Below are positions 26,258-39,331 of a DNA stretch of 64,000 bases, piece by piece. Below the pieces are notes generated by a model that saw only the letters and a list, made by a program, of their open reading frames with translations, did not search any database and was not told the origin of the DNA. The DNA is taken from positions 24,862,001 to 24,926,000 of the forward strand of contig OX485809.1 of NCBI GenBank assembly GCA_950295325.1, given 5' to 3'. Position 1 is the first letter of the stretch; every line of letters starts with the position of its first letter. Position numbers and translations under genes: made by a program. The DNA comes from Polytrichum commune. Its lineage: Eukaryota > Streptophyta > Polytrichopsida > Polytrichales > Polytrichaceae.

Positions 26258-27789
26258 GTGTGATGTGCACTCTCCTTGGGCTTTGGTTCTAACTTACGTG
26301 GAGTTGGTGCAAACTAGATTAGAGGATTCAAAGTTACAGACTAGGGTAACCATCTCGAGGGCAAGGCTTAGTAGAGTAGTAGCTGGGCCTAATGAATGGC
26401 ATGCAATCGATACGGCTGAACTATTGAGACCGATGAAACTGTGAGAGGGTGAATTCTATTAACGAAGGTAATGGTTTCGGGTTTTTGTTAACGCAGGAGA
26501 TATTGACACATCTCTCTGGCAATGAATTCGTTAATTACAACATTATGTGAATGAAGGCGTGGATTATGGAATTCTATCAATGAAAGAGGTTTTATGACTG
26601 TGTGGGATCTTCTTACTCTGGACGAACGAAAAAATGTCACGTTGTCGATGTTTTTAGCCACAGTTGGTTTATGGATCCTTGTCCGCAAGCCCACCCTCTC
26701 TTCTTCAACCAAATAGTACACTCAATTTCCCTATTAGTGAGGGTGGTACTAATTCGATACACACACGCAATCTAGTCAAAATCTCAAAGTTACTGAGGGC
26801 CAAAGTTGTATATGAGTGACACTAAATTAATGACTACGGGGTAATTATGTGCTCATTCAGCATAGATTTCAAGAATATTAGTGTGTGCTTGTGATTCGTG
26901 TGTGTCACATGCTTGTCAGTGAATAATGCCAAATGCTTTTTAGTGATTTGTGCCAAGTGCCGGTACTTTTAGTGCCAAGCGATGGTACGTTAAGTGAATA
27001 GTGTCAAATGCCGAGATGAACAATGCTTCCTAGATCTTTTGGTGGCATTGATTCATAGCGTAAAGGAATTTTAGTATCACCCTCATTGATGTCCCACCCT
27101 CGTTAACTTCCCACACTCAGTAATTGGTATATTTAGTGTAGTTTTGACTCAAATACTAACATAATTCTGATGATGCTTGGTCCAAAATTTATGCCAGTTT
27201 GAGGAATATTCATCCTGCTTGACTCGAGAACCTTAAGACCGCAGGGACAGAATCCCCGAGTTCCATAATGAACGCGAAGCACTAAGCAATCTTTTATGCC
27301 ATTCCTTTGCTTTGACCCAACTAATATATAGTTGTTGCTGTTGTTTTCTCAGACTTGACTGGCCAAGAATCATACATTATCAGCATTATCTTGTTCGTTT
27401 TTGGAACGTATATGCAAATGGCCCGGCAAGCCAACACTTCCTCAGCATTATCAAGAACAAAAAAGTCTGAAAGCCAGTGTTGACGAGATAGGGCTAGGGC
27501 CGATTTCCAAAGCCTACTTATGTGAAGGCCATATGAAACATGGACCTGGCAAACTGGCTCGCATGCAGTGGTTGTGGCCTTGGAGGCGGCCCATGGTGTG
27601 CGTGTGTGCGACAGAAAGCAAAGGCCAAGGGGACAAAGAACCCTTCAAGCTATGAATTAACGACAAGCCTTGCCATATACCACTCCAACCATTCACGGCA
27701 CCTTGGCATTAGTTGACAAAGCCCCCATAATTTTGTCCCATCATTCATGTTTTGTGCCATGAGGGCCTATTTACACTAGTCTTTGGTGA
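26258..27789. other. Non-coding region
   Basis: I see no gene or bounded element. Only short ORFs without motifs are present. Confidence 0.4.
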
Positions 27790-28260
27790 TCGATGACCAT
27801 CGTCGCTGCTTTCTAGAAGCTCTCATTGGTTGAGAAGTGAGTGGTGGTTCCACTTCATTTTTGCACACAAGGTCATCATAAATAAATAAAGGTGACCATG
27901 GGTGAGCATGTCAAAAAAAGAAATGAATGAGAAAGTGATATGGAACCCTATATGTCTAAAAATGAATCATGTTTGGTGGTCACCCAAATTTTGTAACAAG
28001 AGAACCCTAATAGTTTGTATTAACGGGAAATAAGACAACTATATTGGGAAAAATATATATATTTCAAAACCATCTAAATTTAATAATTTTTTTGAAGCAA
28101 AATTTTATCTCTAAATTTTTTATTTCATTTTATTTCAAAACACTATGTCCTGGATAAGCCTGTTGTACACCCACTTTACACTATGTCCTGTGACCAAGGT
28201 TTCATACCGACTACCATGACCACAAGAAATACTAAATTATTTTTACTCACAACCCTTACT
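27790..28260 (+). repeat. Dispersed non-coding repeat, copy 2
   Basis: Direct-orientation relative of 16636-17215 with the same block order, including the TTTACACTATGTCCTGTGA block at about 28176. No coding capacity. Confidence 0.6.
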
Positions 28261-29084
28261 AATTTGCAAGGAACTTAAAATATGTTGCTTTATTGTGGAC
28301 ACTTCCTACTCTACAAACAAATTTTGACATTTGGATTGGACCATGAATAGTTTTCATCCAGTTCTTAATGTTATATCGTGAAGACTGTTATTCAAGTTTC
28401 AAAATTGGAGTTGAGATGCAAAAGTTATGAAAGGTCAAAACAAAGGCCCTCTTTCTTTTTAAGTCATAACATGAGCCTTTCCAATTGTATTCATTATTGA
28501 ACTTAGAATGGTGTCTATGTTTTGGCCACAATGTCCAATCTCATCGTAACACATGTCATTTTGTGTATGTTTTAAACTTAAATTAAACTATGAACCATGT
28601 TGTATACCACTCAAATATAGGTGTTTGGTTAATAAGAGTGACCACATAAGACAAACGTACCTTGCAAACGACCTCACATGTTCTTCATGAATATGTCGAT
28701 TTCCACATAACTTAGAATGGGCTATTAGTGTGGGTAATATTGTTTGAGTGGCTGGTTATCACATCTCATACTACTATGAGAATTATACAAGGTTGTAATC
28801 TAATAATTCATTTATGGAATACAATTGGTGGATGTGAAAGACAAGAAAATTGAAGACTACAATGTTGGGGGCCCAAGATCCCAATGCCATGTATGGCATA
28901 TGTTGTGCTGATTATAAGAAAAAAAGGAAAAATCAAGCTTCCAATGGTCAAAGATCTCCAATGGTATCAAGGTGAGCATGTGGTATACATCATTGTGAGA
29001 CAAAAGGCATTAAAATGGTTGGATAAAGCCATTATAGTGGTTGCTTTTAGCATAATTATGATAGATGTAATACAGTAGTTGCAA

Positions 29085-29535
29085 GTACACCCTAAACTCC
29101 GTAATATCAACCCCCGTAATGTCACTCACTCTCTAAACCCTAAGGAACACATGTTCGTAGTTCAAATCTCACTCCATACTGTCACATTTCTCTCCCTTAT
29201 ATCACGAATTTTGTTATTAATGTAAACCACCAAAGAAGTCAACACACACCCTTGTATTGCGCCATGTGTCAATATGTGGAGTGTCACCTTCTTCTTCTTC
29301 TTCTTCTTCTTCTTCCGTCACTTGTTAAATGTTGGTGTATGCATATGCCACATTGCCCAAGTGGAGTGGACCACACCACACCATTAAAATGTTGCACTTT
29401 ATGTTATTCCATAGTGTCACATGCTACACTAATTCACTAATACCACGCATCCATGTTACCACCACAAAACTCCGTAATATCACGTGCACTTTGGTTGCCA
29501 CAGACGTGATACTACGGAGTTTAGAGTGTAGTTGT
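29085..29535. mobile_element. MITE with CTAAACTCCGTA inverted ends
   Basis: Left end CCTAAACTCCGTAATATCA (about 29093) and right end complementary to CTCTAAACTCCGTAGTATCA (about 29507-29527). The interior contains a (CTT)n microsatellite at 29288-29318 and blocks shared with 17270-17760. Non-coding. The target duplication could not be fixed. Confidence 0.65.
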
Positions 29536-30419
29536 TGTGCTAGATAGTAGTATGACTTGGCATATAATAGATGAAAACTCTAAAACCGGATACAGTCTAA
29601 CCTTGATAATGTCACCCTTGTTAATAGAACACCTTGATATTGTCACCTAAAAGTTTGAAACCGATTTTCATAGTGTAAAACTCCCTCGTTATTATCCCTA
29701 TCACCCTTGGTAATGTCACTATTTTTTTCCAAAATCCGTAGTGTAAATGTGATAATACCGAGTATGGATGGATTGTATGTGATGGTTGGATGGACAAATT
29801 GTAGTAGACCCATTGATTGTTGATAGCAGTGATGATGAGTCTAAAGTAGTGAAGCTAAGCGTTGCACAAAAATATCCTAAAGACGTTTTGAATTTTATGG
29901 CTAGCCAAGGTTCTCAGATTTTCAACACTTTGGAGTTGTTAGGAATGGAAAAAAATCCATGACAAACTCATTAGAATTGGTGTTGCACATTTACACGGGT
30001 AGATCACTCTAAGGCATTTTTGTGCACCACGTGCGGCTGGGGTTTTTTTTGTTTTGGGGCTATTTACCTTCAAGGGCTAAATTAAAGCCTCCCTATAATT
30101 ACTTAAATTTCAAAAATGGTCCATTTGTTTGCACCCTTCCATTACTTATATTGTTCAAGTCACTGCAATTTTTTGTACTCTATATTTCTTTTAAGTAATT
30201 TTGGACAGATGGAAATCCCAATTATCATCCATCCCCGTGAGTCCTAAACCCATTTACATACCATACTAAACATACCTTCTAGGATCCTTATCTTCAGCCC
30301 CTATATTAATTTTACAAAAAAACAATGGCCCACATTTTATGTCCATCTAACTTACTTATAATGGGATTTTCTACATTTAATGGCCCCTTCATTATTTGGA
30401 ATTCTTCACACCTTTTATA

Positions 30420-30690
30420 GCCCATTAGCTAGCTGGGCTAGCCCATATTTTTGAGGCCTTAATCTTGCCATAGCTAGGCTAGCCCATATTTTTTGAGGCC
30501 TCAATCTAGCCATAGCTAGGCTAGCCCATATTTTCTAAGGCCTCGATCTAGCCATAGCTGGGCTAGCCCATATTTTTTGAGGCCTCGATCTAGCCATAGC
30601 TAGGCTAGCCCATATTTTTGGGAGGCCTTGATCTAGCCATAGCTGGGCTAGTCCATTTTTTTCGGGTACCATTTTTAGCCATATAGCTGG
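30420..30690 (+). repeat. Tandem array of ~58-bp units with GGGCTAGCCC palindrome
   Basis: About six units of CTAGCCATAGCTGGGCTAGC + CCATATTTTTTGAGGCC-type sequence. Each unit contains the palindrome GGGCTAGCCC or AGGCTAGCCC. It lies inside the hAT element. Confidence 0.85.
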
Positions 30691-30785
30691 ACTAGCTGAC
30701 CTAATAAATTAATTCATGTAGCTCATATAATGAATTCAAGGAGACATTGTCTCATCAATACAATTATATTTCATATCAGTCAAAA

Positions 30786-31079
30786 TCACTCATTGTCATC
30801 AATATCTAAAACATGTTGCTCATCATTCTCTACCAACAAATTGTCATCATCCTCTATCTGCAACTCCTCATCGAAAATAGGGCGTTTGGGAATGTGATTC
30901 TTCCAATCGGAATTATCCAACAAGATCAACTTTTCAGGATCGTACGGCATTAGATGTTTGTTCAACTTCAACATCATTGATGCCTCTGCAAATCCTCCCC
31001 CAAGCGATGATCTCTTTGGAGTAATGATATCATTTAGACTGCCAAAGTCACATTCTAGCCCACCCGACCCATCTTTTTA
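30786..31079 (-). pseudogene. hAT transposase C-terminal remnant (dimerisation region)
   Basis: The minus-strand reading frame runs from about 31079 to a stop at 30786. It shows ECDFGSLNDIITPKRSSLG, which fits the conserved core of the hAT dimerisation domain (small residue-F-S-x-hydrophobic ... T-x-K-R-x-x-L), then an acidic tail. No DDE catalytic core or BED finger remains, so it cannot act alone. The assignment is supported by the 8-bp target duplication around the element. Confidence 0.65.
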
Positions 31080-31244
31080 GAGGAATGTAGAGAATTTAGC
31101 CCACTTTGAGTAAAGACATATCAAAAGATGTAAACATGTAACCGGTTGCACTTGGAAACACTTGGATATGGATAGATGATCTCAACCCTAAATTTTTTAT
31201 GGTAGTGGTAGGGATGACATGGCTGGGCCTTAGTTTGAGCCAAT

Positions 31245-31500
31245 TGAGTTACATGACTTATCTTTAGCTAGCTAATAACTAGCTGGGCTAGCCCATATTA
31301 TCTGAGGCCTCGATCTAGCCATAGCTGGACTAGCCCATATTTTTTGAGGCCTCGATCTAGCCATAGCTAGGCTAGCCCATAATTTTTCAAGCCGCGATCT
31401 AGCCATAGCTGGGCTAGCCCATTTTTTTCGAGAACCGTTTTCAGCTATAACTGTTAGCTATGAGGTTAGCCGCTAGCCCAAAAAGTCCGTGGGCTAGCGG
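31245..31500 (+). repeat. Second array of the GGGCTAGCCC unit
   Basis: About four units of the same ~58-60-bp repeat as at 30420-30690, same orientation, about 550 bp further on within the same hAT element. The two arrays flank the transposase remnant. Confidence 0.82.
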
Positions 31501-31933
31501 CTGTACAAGGTCTGGAATTCTTTTATAATTTTTATTTCAAATGATTTTAATCCTCTCTATATTATGTCGCACGTCATTTTTAAAATGCGCTAAGTGATCT
31601 ACCCGTGCACATTTAACATCAACAAAACAACATGACATTAGAAGCTTCTTTGTCTCTAGTGAGAGGTCTTTACCTGATCTCAATGACACATTATGATGTG
31701 CTCTTGTTGTTATTCACAAATTTGAATAGATTTTACATTCAAAAACATTGAAGTCTCGTATTTGTTATTTTCTTTTTACATTTTAATTTAATTTTGATTT
31801 TCTACCTATTTTTTTGATAATAGCACATTATGCACAAATCTTCAAAATATGACATTATCAAATATGTCACACCTTGTTTATATCACTCTTTTTGGTGAAA
31901 CGGATGGTGTGACATTATCAAGGTTAGACTGTA

Positions 31934-33071
31934 CGACTATCACAACAGATGATGGATAAACTATGACGATATTCTGAATTTCAGCATGTGAACTGCCATC
32001 TCCTCTCCTGGGTTCAGTAAGATTCATTCATAGGGTTTGTTTTTTTAGCATAATATGCTTGTGCCTGGAGACTTGTGATGGTTCCCTCATGTCGAACGTT
32101 ACAAATCCTTTGTCGACCTTCCGTTATCCTGAATACACTTATGTAAGAGAATGTAGCACAGGCCCCGACTCAAAGACCTTCGATGTCAGCAAATCAGTCC
32201 ACATACACCAGAAACAGGGACACATGACCTCATTCCTTTGGAAATGTGGACAAACATTTGCAGTGTGTTACAATGCACCCCGGCAGAGCTTGCCTCAAAG
32301 GAATCCCTCCTGGAAGTAAGCAAGTTGAGCCTTCAAAAGCCTCGGCCAATGCACCACTTATTTTCATATCAATAGTATGTATGCAACATGTGTCGGATCT
32401 TTAGAAGTTTAACCCTTGAGGTAAGCGGGCCTTGTTCTGTTACTCATCTAAATGATCATTCATATTTTAGTGGTGTGTGTTTAGGGTGTGGATCTAAGGT
32501 AGATATAGGGAGAATGGTGAAAATAAGTTGATTCGGCCAGAGAGAGTGGCTTGAAATTTGTGCTTTTTTAAAAAAAAAATTAAATTTTTAGAGATGGAGC
32601 AGAGGAAATGATGAGGGATGCAAGTGGTTTCGTAAATTTATTCTATGTAAATAGTTAGTTACATTTTCCCAAAGAGGCAAGTAAGTCAAACCCTTTATTT
32701 GTTAATAATCTCGCATTGATTGCATGTTTCACATCCTACAAGATGTGGGTGTAAAGCTAAAGTTATTTGTTGGAGGCCTACTTACCATAAACCTAACATT
32801 TTTAATTTAGGTGAGCCGTCTCTCCTTGTCGGTGAAAAAAAAATTGATGCTTGCATGATCGAATATACATATGTGACAAAGCAAGAATGTTGACCCATCC
32901 ATGATTTTGTCACATCTGTCATTGTTGGTCATCATTCGTCGGTTGGGGATTGAGTTTGGTGGGCTAAGATCTAGCCCCCCATATTTTAGCATCTTAAAAA
33001 AAAACTAAATACGTGGTCATTTCAATCTGAATAGAAAATGGGGCATGGGAGATAATATTTGGGGAGATAAA
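31934..33071. other. Non-coding region with one-armed fold-back element
   Basis: 32497-32700 matches one arm of the fold-back element at 18297-18988 (outer TAAGGTAGATATAGGGAGA and inner CCCAAAGAGGCAAGTAAGTC). An 86-codon ORF at 32059-32319 has no recognisable domain. Nothing else is identified. Confidence 0.5.
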
Positions 33072-33190
33072 GGGGAGCGCTATCATATGAGCTGTGAGCA
33101 ATGAGTGATGAGCAGTGAGCAGTAAATAATGAGCGGATAAGGGTGAGAAAAATTCAAGAAATATACCCATCACCGTGGGTTTGGTATCCT
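33072..33190 (+). repeat. Left candidate terminal inverted repeat of the large MULE
   Basis: Begins near GGGGAGCGCTATC, then CATATGAGC and several TGAGCARTGAGC-type units (33081-33135), ending with CACCGTGGGTTTGGTATCC (33171-33189). The complement of 59518-59646 shows the same order: CTATCTTATGAGC, TGAGC repeats, CACACGGGTTTAGGGTAC. Confidence 0.6.
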
Positions 33191-33877
33191 ATTACCACAT
33201 ACTTGTAGCTCAAACATCAACACATGTTACATGCCGAAAACTAACTTGCTAATTAATTGCTCCAATTCATATGAAAAATGAAACAATGATGGAAGCTATA
33301 AAACAATGATGTTGTGGAAATCATTAGGGTTTAGGGATTTTAGATAATGGTCACACAAATCAATGTCCACTCTTAGTGGTTAATTTATTAAAACAAGATA
33401 ATTGCCATAAAAAAAAACATGTGCACATATATACCAAGTCATGTGTAAGACCTCTTCATGCACCTATATTCTATTTTATTTTGTTATTTATTATTCTCCT
33501 TATTATTACAAACACGAACATTACATTCCTCTGCCTCTATATCCATGTATGTCAAGATACGAAGATCGTAATGTTTAGGTCTACTTCGCCTTGGAGGTGT
33601 AATGACGGTTGCTAACCGTATCACCTCAGACTCGGCATACACAGGGAGAATAAATTGATGAGGGGGGGACATCGCTTCCTTCATTTTTCTACACACAATA
33701 TCCAAAAATGTTAGGAACAATTGGTGGAAGACTAAGTAGTCCACAAGAAAAACCAAAATTTTAAAATCATTCAAACCAACAAACTTACGTACTCAAGCGA
33801 GATTTCCTTGGAACTTTCCGAATAGGCTCGTCATCATCTTCGCATGCCATGCTAATTGATTGCAAGTCATGGACAAT

Positions 33878-34286
33878 CACGGGTAGATCACTCCATTGTC
33901 AAGTTGAACACCACGTGCGGCCAAAAAAAATCTTCTTTTGGTAAGTTGCACCACTAAAATGGGTAAAATTTTTATCAATTTTTTTTCATGAGTAGATATA
34001 CACAGTACCTATGACATAGTTAAAAGTGGTAACTAAATTTGATGATTTGTTTTTTTCATAAAACATACCATTTCTAACTAGAATGACACAGAATTGAACT
34101 AAAACAATTACTAAAAAAAGTAAAGATGACTAAAAATTTCAAAAAATATACAAAAGATACTATCAATGGTTATGTATATGTAGAAAAAATATCATAAATT
34201 TTAAAATTATATATGGCATGTAATATAGGGGTAGCAAACTTTGTCCGCACATGGTGTCAACTTGACAATGAAGTGACCTCCCCGTG
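33878..34286. mobile_element. hAT MITE inside exon 12 of the methyltransferase-like gene
   Basis: A 409-bp element with inverted ends starting CACGGG and sharing CATTGTCAAGTTG (about 47 bp paired), flanked by a perfect 8-bp duplication TGGACAAT (33870-33877, 34287-34294). The ends match the hAT element at 29994-31607. Removing the element and one duplication copy rejoins the reading frame exactly. Confidence 0.92.
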
Positions 34287-36865
34287 TGGACAATAGGAGG
34301 TGGCAACGAATCACACAAAGGGGCTAATATTGCGTCAAAAATTGCCGAGTCTTTTTCGAATACAACAAGGTGTCGGCCACTACGACGGCAAGCATGAATA
34401 GATGCACATGCAATAAATATAATCATGCACATCATAACATTATTTTCATGTACAAAAGACTTAAATTCTAAAACTTACAAAAAAAACAAAAAGAATATGT
34501 GTCTAACTTGTAGATGCATAAGCATCAAGGACAACATCTCCTGATTTAATCAATGCTTCAATAAGAAATTGCAAAGACTCAGGGTCTTTCTCACGTGCTC
34601 CTCTCCATGGAATATTTCCGTGCATCAATTGAGCCTTGGACGTAGTACGATTGAAGAAGATATCTAGGGCCCCCACTTCCATTAGAGAAAGACCACCCAC
34701 TTTGTTGAAAACAAATTGTGGACGGGGCTCCAATCGAAAGAACATCATGACCCGAAACCGTCGAGTCTATATATAATGTTGTATTCTTAGTATTAGAGAA
34801 TAGTTATTTGTCATGATATCAAACAACAAATATAATGCACACATAAACAAAAAAAATACTTGAAGATTTAAGATAAAAGTGTACCGTAAGTTTTGTATCT
34901 ATTGGCAGACACAATGACAATTCATTTATTGCCCACCAATCATTTGCCAATGCAAATCCATATGAAGCAGCATATGCCCTAACATCATTCTTGATAATTT
35001 TGAACTCTGGAAGAAATAATAACAATGGAGCATCATCTGTGAGAAAACCATCTGCAAACTCAAACAAAGCCTCTATGTCTTTTAAATTGTGTACATTCCA
35101 AGAGGGAATTAAATCTGGAGGAGAAGACACATTCGGAACAGGTAGACCCTCTGGCAAATCCGCAATGATAAGATCAAATCCACCAAATTTATAAAATTTG
35201 GACGAAACACGAGTCTTGCGAGCATGGCCAACCTATAAATCAAAATGAAATACAATAGAATTCCATAGACAAGAAATAATTATTTTAAAATAAAAAAATT
35301 GCAAAAACATAATAAATTAAATAATGTTGTTCAAGCTTACTAACCTTTATGACAAATTCAAACGCAACCATCAACACTGGGTTGTCGATTGTATCATTCT
35401 CCAACATATTGGAGATAGATTTGTTCTTCACAAATGTAGAAACCTTGTGTATATTAGATCCATCAGAAGCTTCAAAAATCACATGTTGAAATTGAAAGAC
35501 AAAATTTGAAGGTGTTATAGCAATAACAATTTGGGGTGGACTAAGAGTTAATACAATATCATTAAGGTGCAAATCAACATTGCGTATATTGTTTTGTGGC
35601 ATTGATGCAGATGGTAGCGGTGGCGGGGACGGTACAACAACTTTCGTAGGTACATAAGGATTTGGTGTAGCATGCACTTTATGTTTACGCTGACCTCGTC
35701 TCCCAAAATGTTGTTGCTTTTCATGAGGCTCTTCCTCTATTGGTTGTGATGGCTCCATTGACAACCTAAGAGTTTCTTATTCGGAGGGATAAAAATTTGT
35801 TGGACATTCAATAAACCATGGACAATGAACCAATAAATCATAAGTCCACAATGTTAACTGTAAGGCTGAAAATACTGATTGGTCACTTGACCTATCAGCC
35901 TATGAGTTCAAAAATGAAGGCAATGCTTGCAACGTAATTGCTTTCCGGGATTGAAGCTTCTTTGTGAGGTACTTACACAAATTCAATAAGCAAATTCAAT
36001 TCGATATCACCAATAGAGATAAAATTTACTACTTCAAAATAATCAAGTGTAGCAAAATACCTATATATCACACGTTTCAGTGTCAAGTCATCATTTTGAT
36101 TCTTTATCAATATTGTGAATTTTGCAAATGATGGTGAACCGCGTAAAATTGGAGTATACGCTTTGTTCCAGAGAAGACAACGCCATTTCTTTATGTAATC
36201 TCCAATTTGGAGGACATTGTCTCAAACTATATCACCCAATTGTAGTAGAATGCCATGAAATTCATTGATGGCACCCTCCTCCAACTAAAAATTAGAATCC
36301 ACACATGAAACGTTATGTCAAATAATAATCTTAACAAATACAAACTCTATATAAAAATTATGATGTTTTCTTAAGCATAAATGCATTTACAATTATAATT
36401 CATAATATTACCTGAGCCCCAAATAATGCTTTCACCAACCACAAATCAATGTCATTGTCTATAAAATTGGGAGGCAAAAAACACAAAACCTCGCGTATCA
36501 TCGGAGAAGAATTCCACCACTTCAAACATTTCACTTTATATTTGTCATTCACCGGAGTTGTTGCAATTTTTTTGCAATTTCTCCAAGTTCATTTCTGGTT
36601 TAGGATTAGAACTCCAATGCCCATTTACCTAAAAATAATGAAAATAATGTTAAATACTAAATACACAATCTAACAAAACATAGTACATAAAATAAACGAA
36701 TAATGTAAAGACTTACCTCTTTCATAAAATCAATGCCATTTGCGGGATCCGTAACTGCAAAGAGTTTATCAAACTCCTTTGACCTATAAGCCCTCACTGT
36801 TTTTCTCACCGCATTTGCTATAGCTTGCAATTCAAGCCTAGGAGATCTTTGGGCCAATAGAGTGT

Positions 36866-39331
36866 TGTAGATAGGTTTTTAGATTGGGTTCCAATTAAGA
36901 AAACCACACAGGGAAGACCAAATGAGTGTTAGGTGTTACATCGAGGGATCACCATTGAGTTAATTGATAGATTACAAGAGAATTAAGATGTATTTAGGAC
37001 AACAAACACAAGGAAAAAAACTTCTAGAGTGAGTTTTAGGATTGATTCAATTAAGGTTGAGGGTCACTCACAGCAGTACATGCAATTGATCAGTCACTCC
37101 CTCACAACCCACTCTCATTAGTAACATCACTCTTATAATGTGTTTTGCAATTTAGGGAGTCACAGCTCAGCAATTGTCATTTGGTTACGCCATAGTCTTA
37201 GAAAACCCAAGGCATGAACTCCTTGAGTGAACCATAGTCTCTTCAGTAAAGTAACCAAGTACCAAAAGGCCACACCACAATTAGTAAGGATATCATGTTC
37301 ACAATTGACTCCTCCTATGGTTAAGTGATTGATTTAATTAAATTAGATAAAGACCACATAAATGAATTATTTCCTTAGTCAGTTCTAGACTTAACACTAT
37401 CACAGTGGAATTGAATGCATTAAAATAAATTATTGAAATTAACAAAAGTCTAACGTGTGACAGTAACCTAGTGACCGAGTCTAAGCGAAGCGAACTGAAC
37501 CGGACCGGGACCATAAGAGTCTAATCGGTAGGACCATAGTCTGCACGGCACGGCCATAGTCTAGTCACTAGTAACAGTCACAAGTAACCAGTGTCAAGTC
37601 ACGTCTCATAGAGAGGGCCATAGTCTTAGTAACCAGTAACCAGTAACAAGTAGCCATTCACCAGTAACCAGTAACCAAGTCAGCGTCAAGTTCTCGAATG
37701 TGATGCTAGCCACTCCTCCTTTTATGCTTGCCCTGTTAGCCTCACCCAAACCATATGGGTTAAGCTGTTGCTTAGCTCGCTCCCGCGGCTTCTTCTCTTT
37801 CGTTAGAACGCGTCGACTCCGTCACGATAATTTGCAGGGTAATTTCTCCAATCTCCCTTCGACTTCGTTACTGTCATCACAGATTCCATGGTCGGGGAGA
37901 TTGCTGGGTATAATCAATCGCGATCCTATAATCTGCAAACCCCACCAGTTATAGAGTGACCTCCTTCTATCTCCCTCTATTGAATTGGTATGTATTCGGC
38001 GAATCCCTCCGGAACGTTCGGTGATTTCCCTGCAGTCTTGAGCTTCAACCCGTTATTCCTCAAACTCAACTGGATCATTGGTAACTCCATACTGGTTCTT
38101 CCCAAACATTCTTCCCGCTGTATCCATCTCTTCCCGAGAATTAAAGCACACAGCAAACTGGTTAGGATTCCTCCTTTTTGAGCCACTCAACTGGGCATTC
38201 CTAAAGACTCAATCTTCCTTTCACAGGATTTAGATCTCAATGTGCTCACTTATTGGAATTGCAAATTGTATGAAAAGTTGGTGCTTAAGCATTTGCTCTG
38301 ACTTCACGTCAGATAACTCACGTTTACCACAGCCAAATCACATGGCCGATCACACCCACAGAGAATTAGCGTCACTCCCACAAGTTTCATTCACTTCACT
38401 ACCAAAGGAGACGTCACACAACACGACATTACTTCTCACCGTACTCATAAGATTAAGGGGTGGTTATTTTCACTCCTTTCTCAAGTGGAATTCATTGCAC
38501 CATCATACTCGGACTCAAACAGGTGTTAGAATTCTACACCTGAGGTTCCCTCAGACTTATTCTGCAAGACCACTTCAATTTGTGGACAATTCTTCTCGAC
38601 TAAAGTAGGTGTTCACACTTCTGAAACCTACGAATATGTTGCAACATCAACTGCAGTAGCACTGTGACAGAAACTCCCTCTGACATTTTTTGCACCAGAC
38701 AGAGGGACACTTACAAACTATCCCAATTTCCTTTGACAGGATTCAAGACACAATTCGTGTATCTTTTCAGACAAACTCCTTTCACAGGATTACATTGTTA
38801 AAGCACCTTCTCGTACTTAGATACATTCACAACACGACCTATTACAATTAGGGCTTTCAAGACAATTCATGGAATTCAATTCACTTTGATGAACCCGGAA
38901 GGATCTCTTCCTTCTCAGAAGAGACTCAACATTCCCACAAGCAATTACTCTCAATTCCCTTGAGAGAAACAACCACACAACAACTTCAATCTTCACACAC
39001 AGAATTGACAAAATAGCTTCACGCTAATATATTATGTAGAATAAAATATACAATCAGAAAGGGTTTCACACCCAAGCTAGGATGGCTCGAAAACTACGAG
39101 ACAAGGGAGGCTCTCTTCTCGAGAGGAACTATTTTTTCCTCCCCCTCTTCTCCTCTATATCCCCTGAACTAGCTACCTTGTCTCTTGGGGCCAGATTTCA
39201 TAAGGCTCTTCGACTTGGTCACATGTCTATTGCCCTACCCAAAAGACTCTTCCTCTTGGAAACTGTTTCATATGAACTAAATGTCTCACCCTTAGCTCAT
39301 TTCGGATAATCGGTCACTAATGACTTACTGT
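36866..39331. mobile_element. 2.5-kb insertion of unknown class in exon 6
   Basis: Flanked by AGTGT on both sides (36861-36865, 39332-39336), a 5-bp duplication. The + strand starts TGTAGATAGG and ends GACTTACTGT. A 5-bp duplication and a TG start suggest a solo LTR, but no second LTR, primer site or coding sequence is seen. It contains GTAACCAGTAACC-type tandem copies at about 37550-37680. Removing it restores a 62-codon exon. Confidence 0.7.

Larger units (their letters stand above)
29994..31607 (-). mobile_element. hAT element, internally deleted
   Basis: The ends are CACGGGTAGATCACT and its inverse, flanked by a perfect 8-bp duplication CACATTTA (29986-29993, 31608-31615). An 8-bp duplication and a CA..G end indicate hAT. 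The minus strand retains only the end of a transposase gene (30786 to about 31080). Two short tandem arrays (30420-30690, 31245-31500) occupy much of the rest. The 409-bp MITE at 33878-34286 shares its ends. Confidence 0.88.
29593..31931. mobile_element. Tc1/mariner (pogo/Tigger-type) non-autonomous element
   Basis: Inverted ends CAGTCTAACCTTGATAATGT are identical for at least 23 bp, with TA on both outer sides (29591-29592, 31932-31933), the Tc1/mariner target duplication. Subterminal TTGATA..GTCAC motifs recur inside. Without the nested hAT element (29994-31607 plus its 8-bp duplication) the element is about 717 bp and non-coding. Confidence 0.82.

Noticed and set aside
32059-32319. 86-codon ORF
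   Set aside because: No domain, no splice context, and surrounded by decayed repeats.
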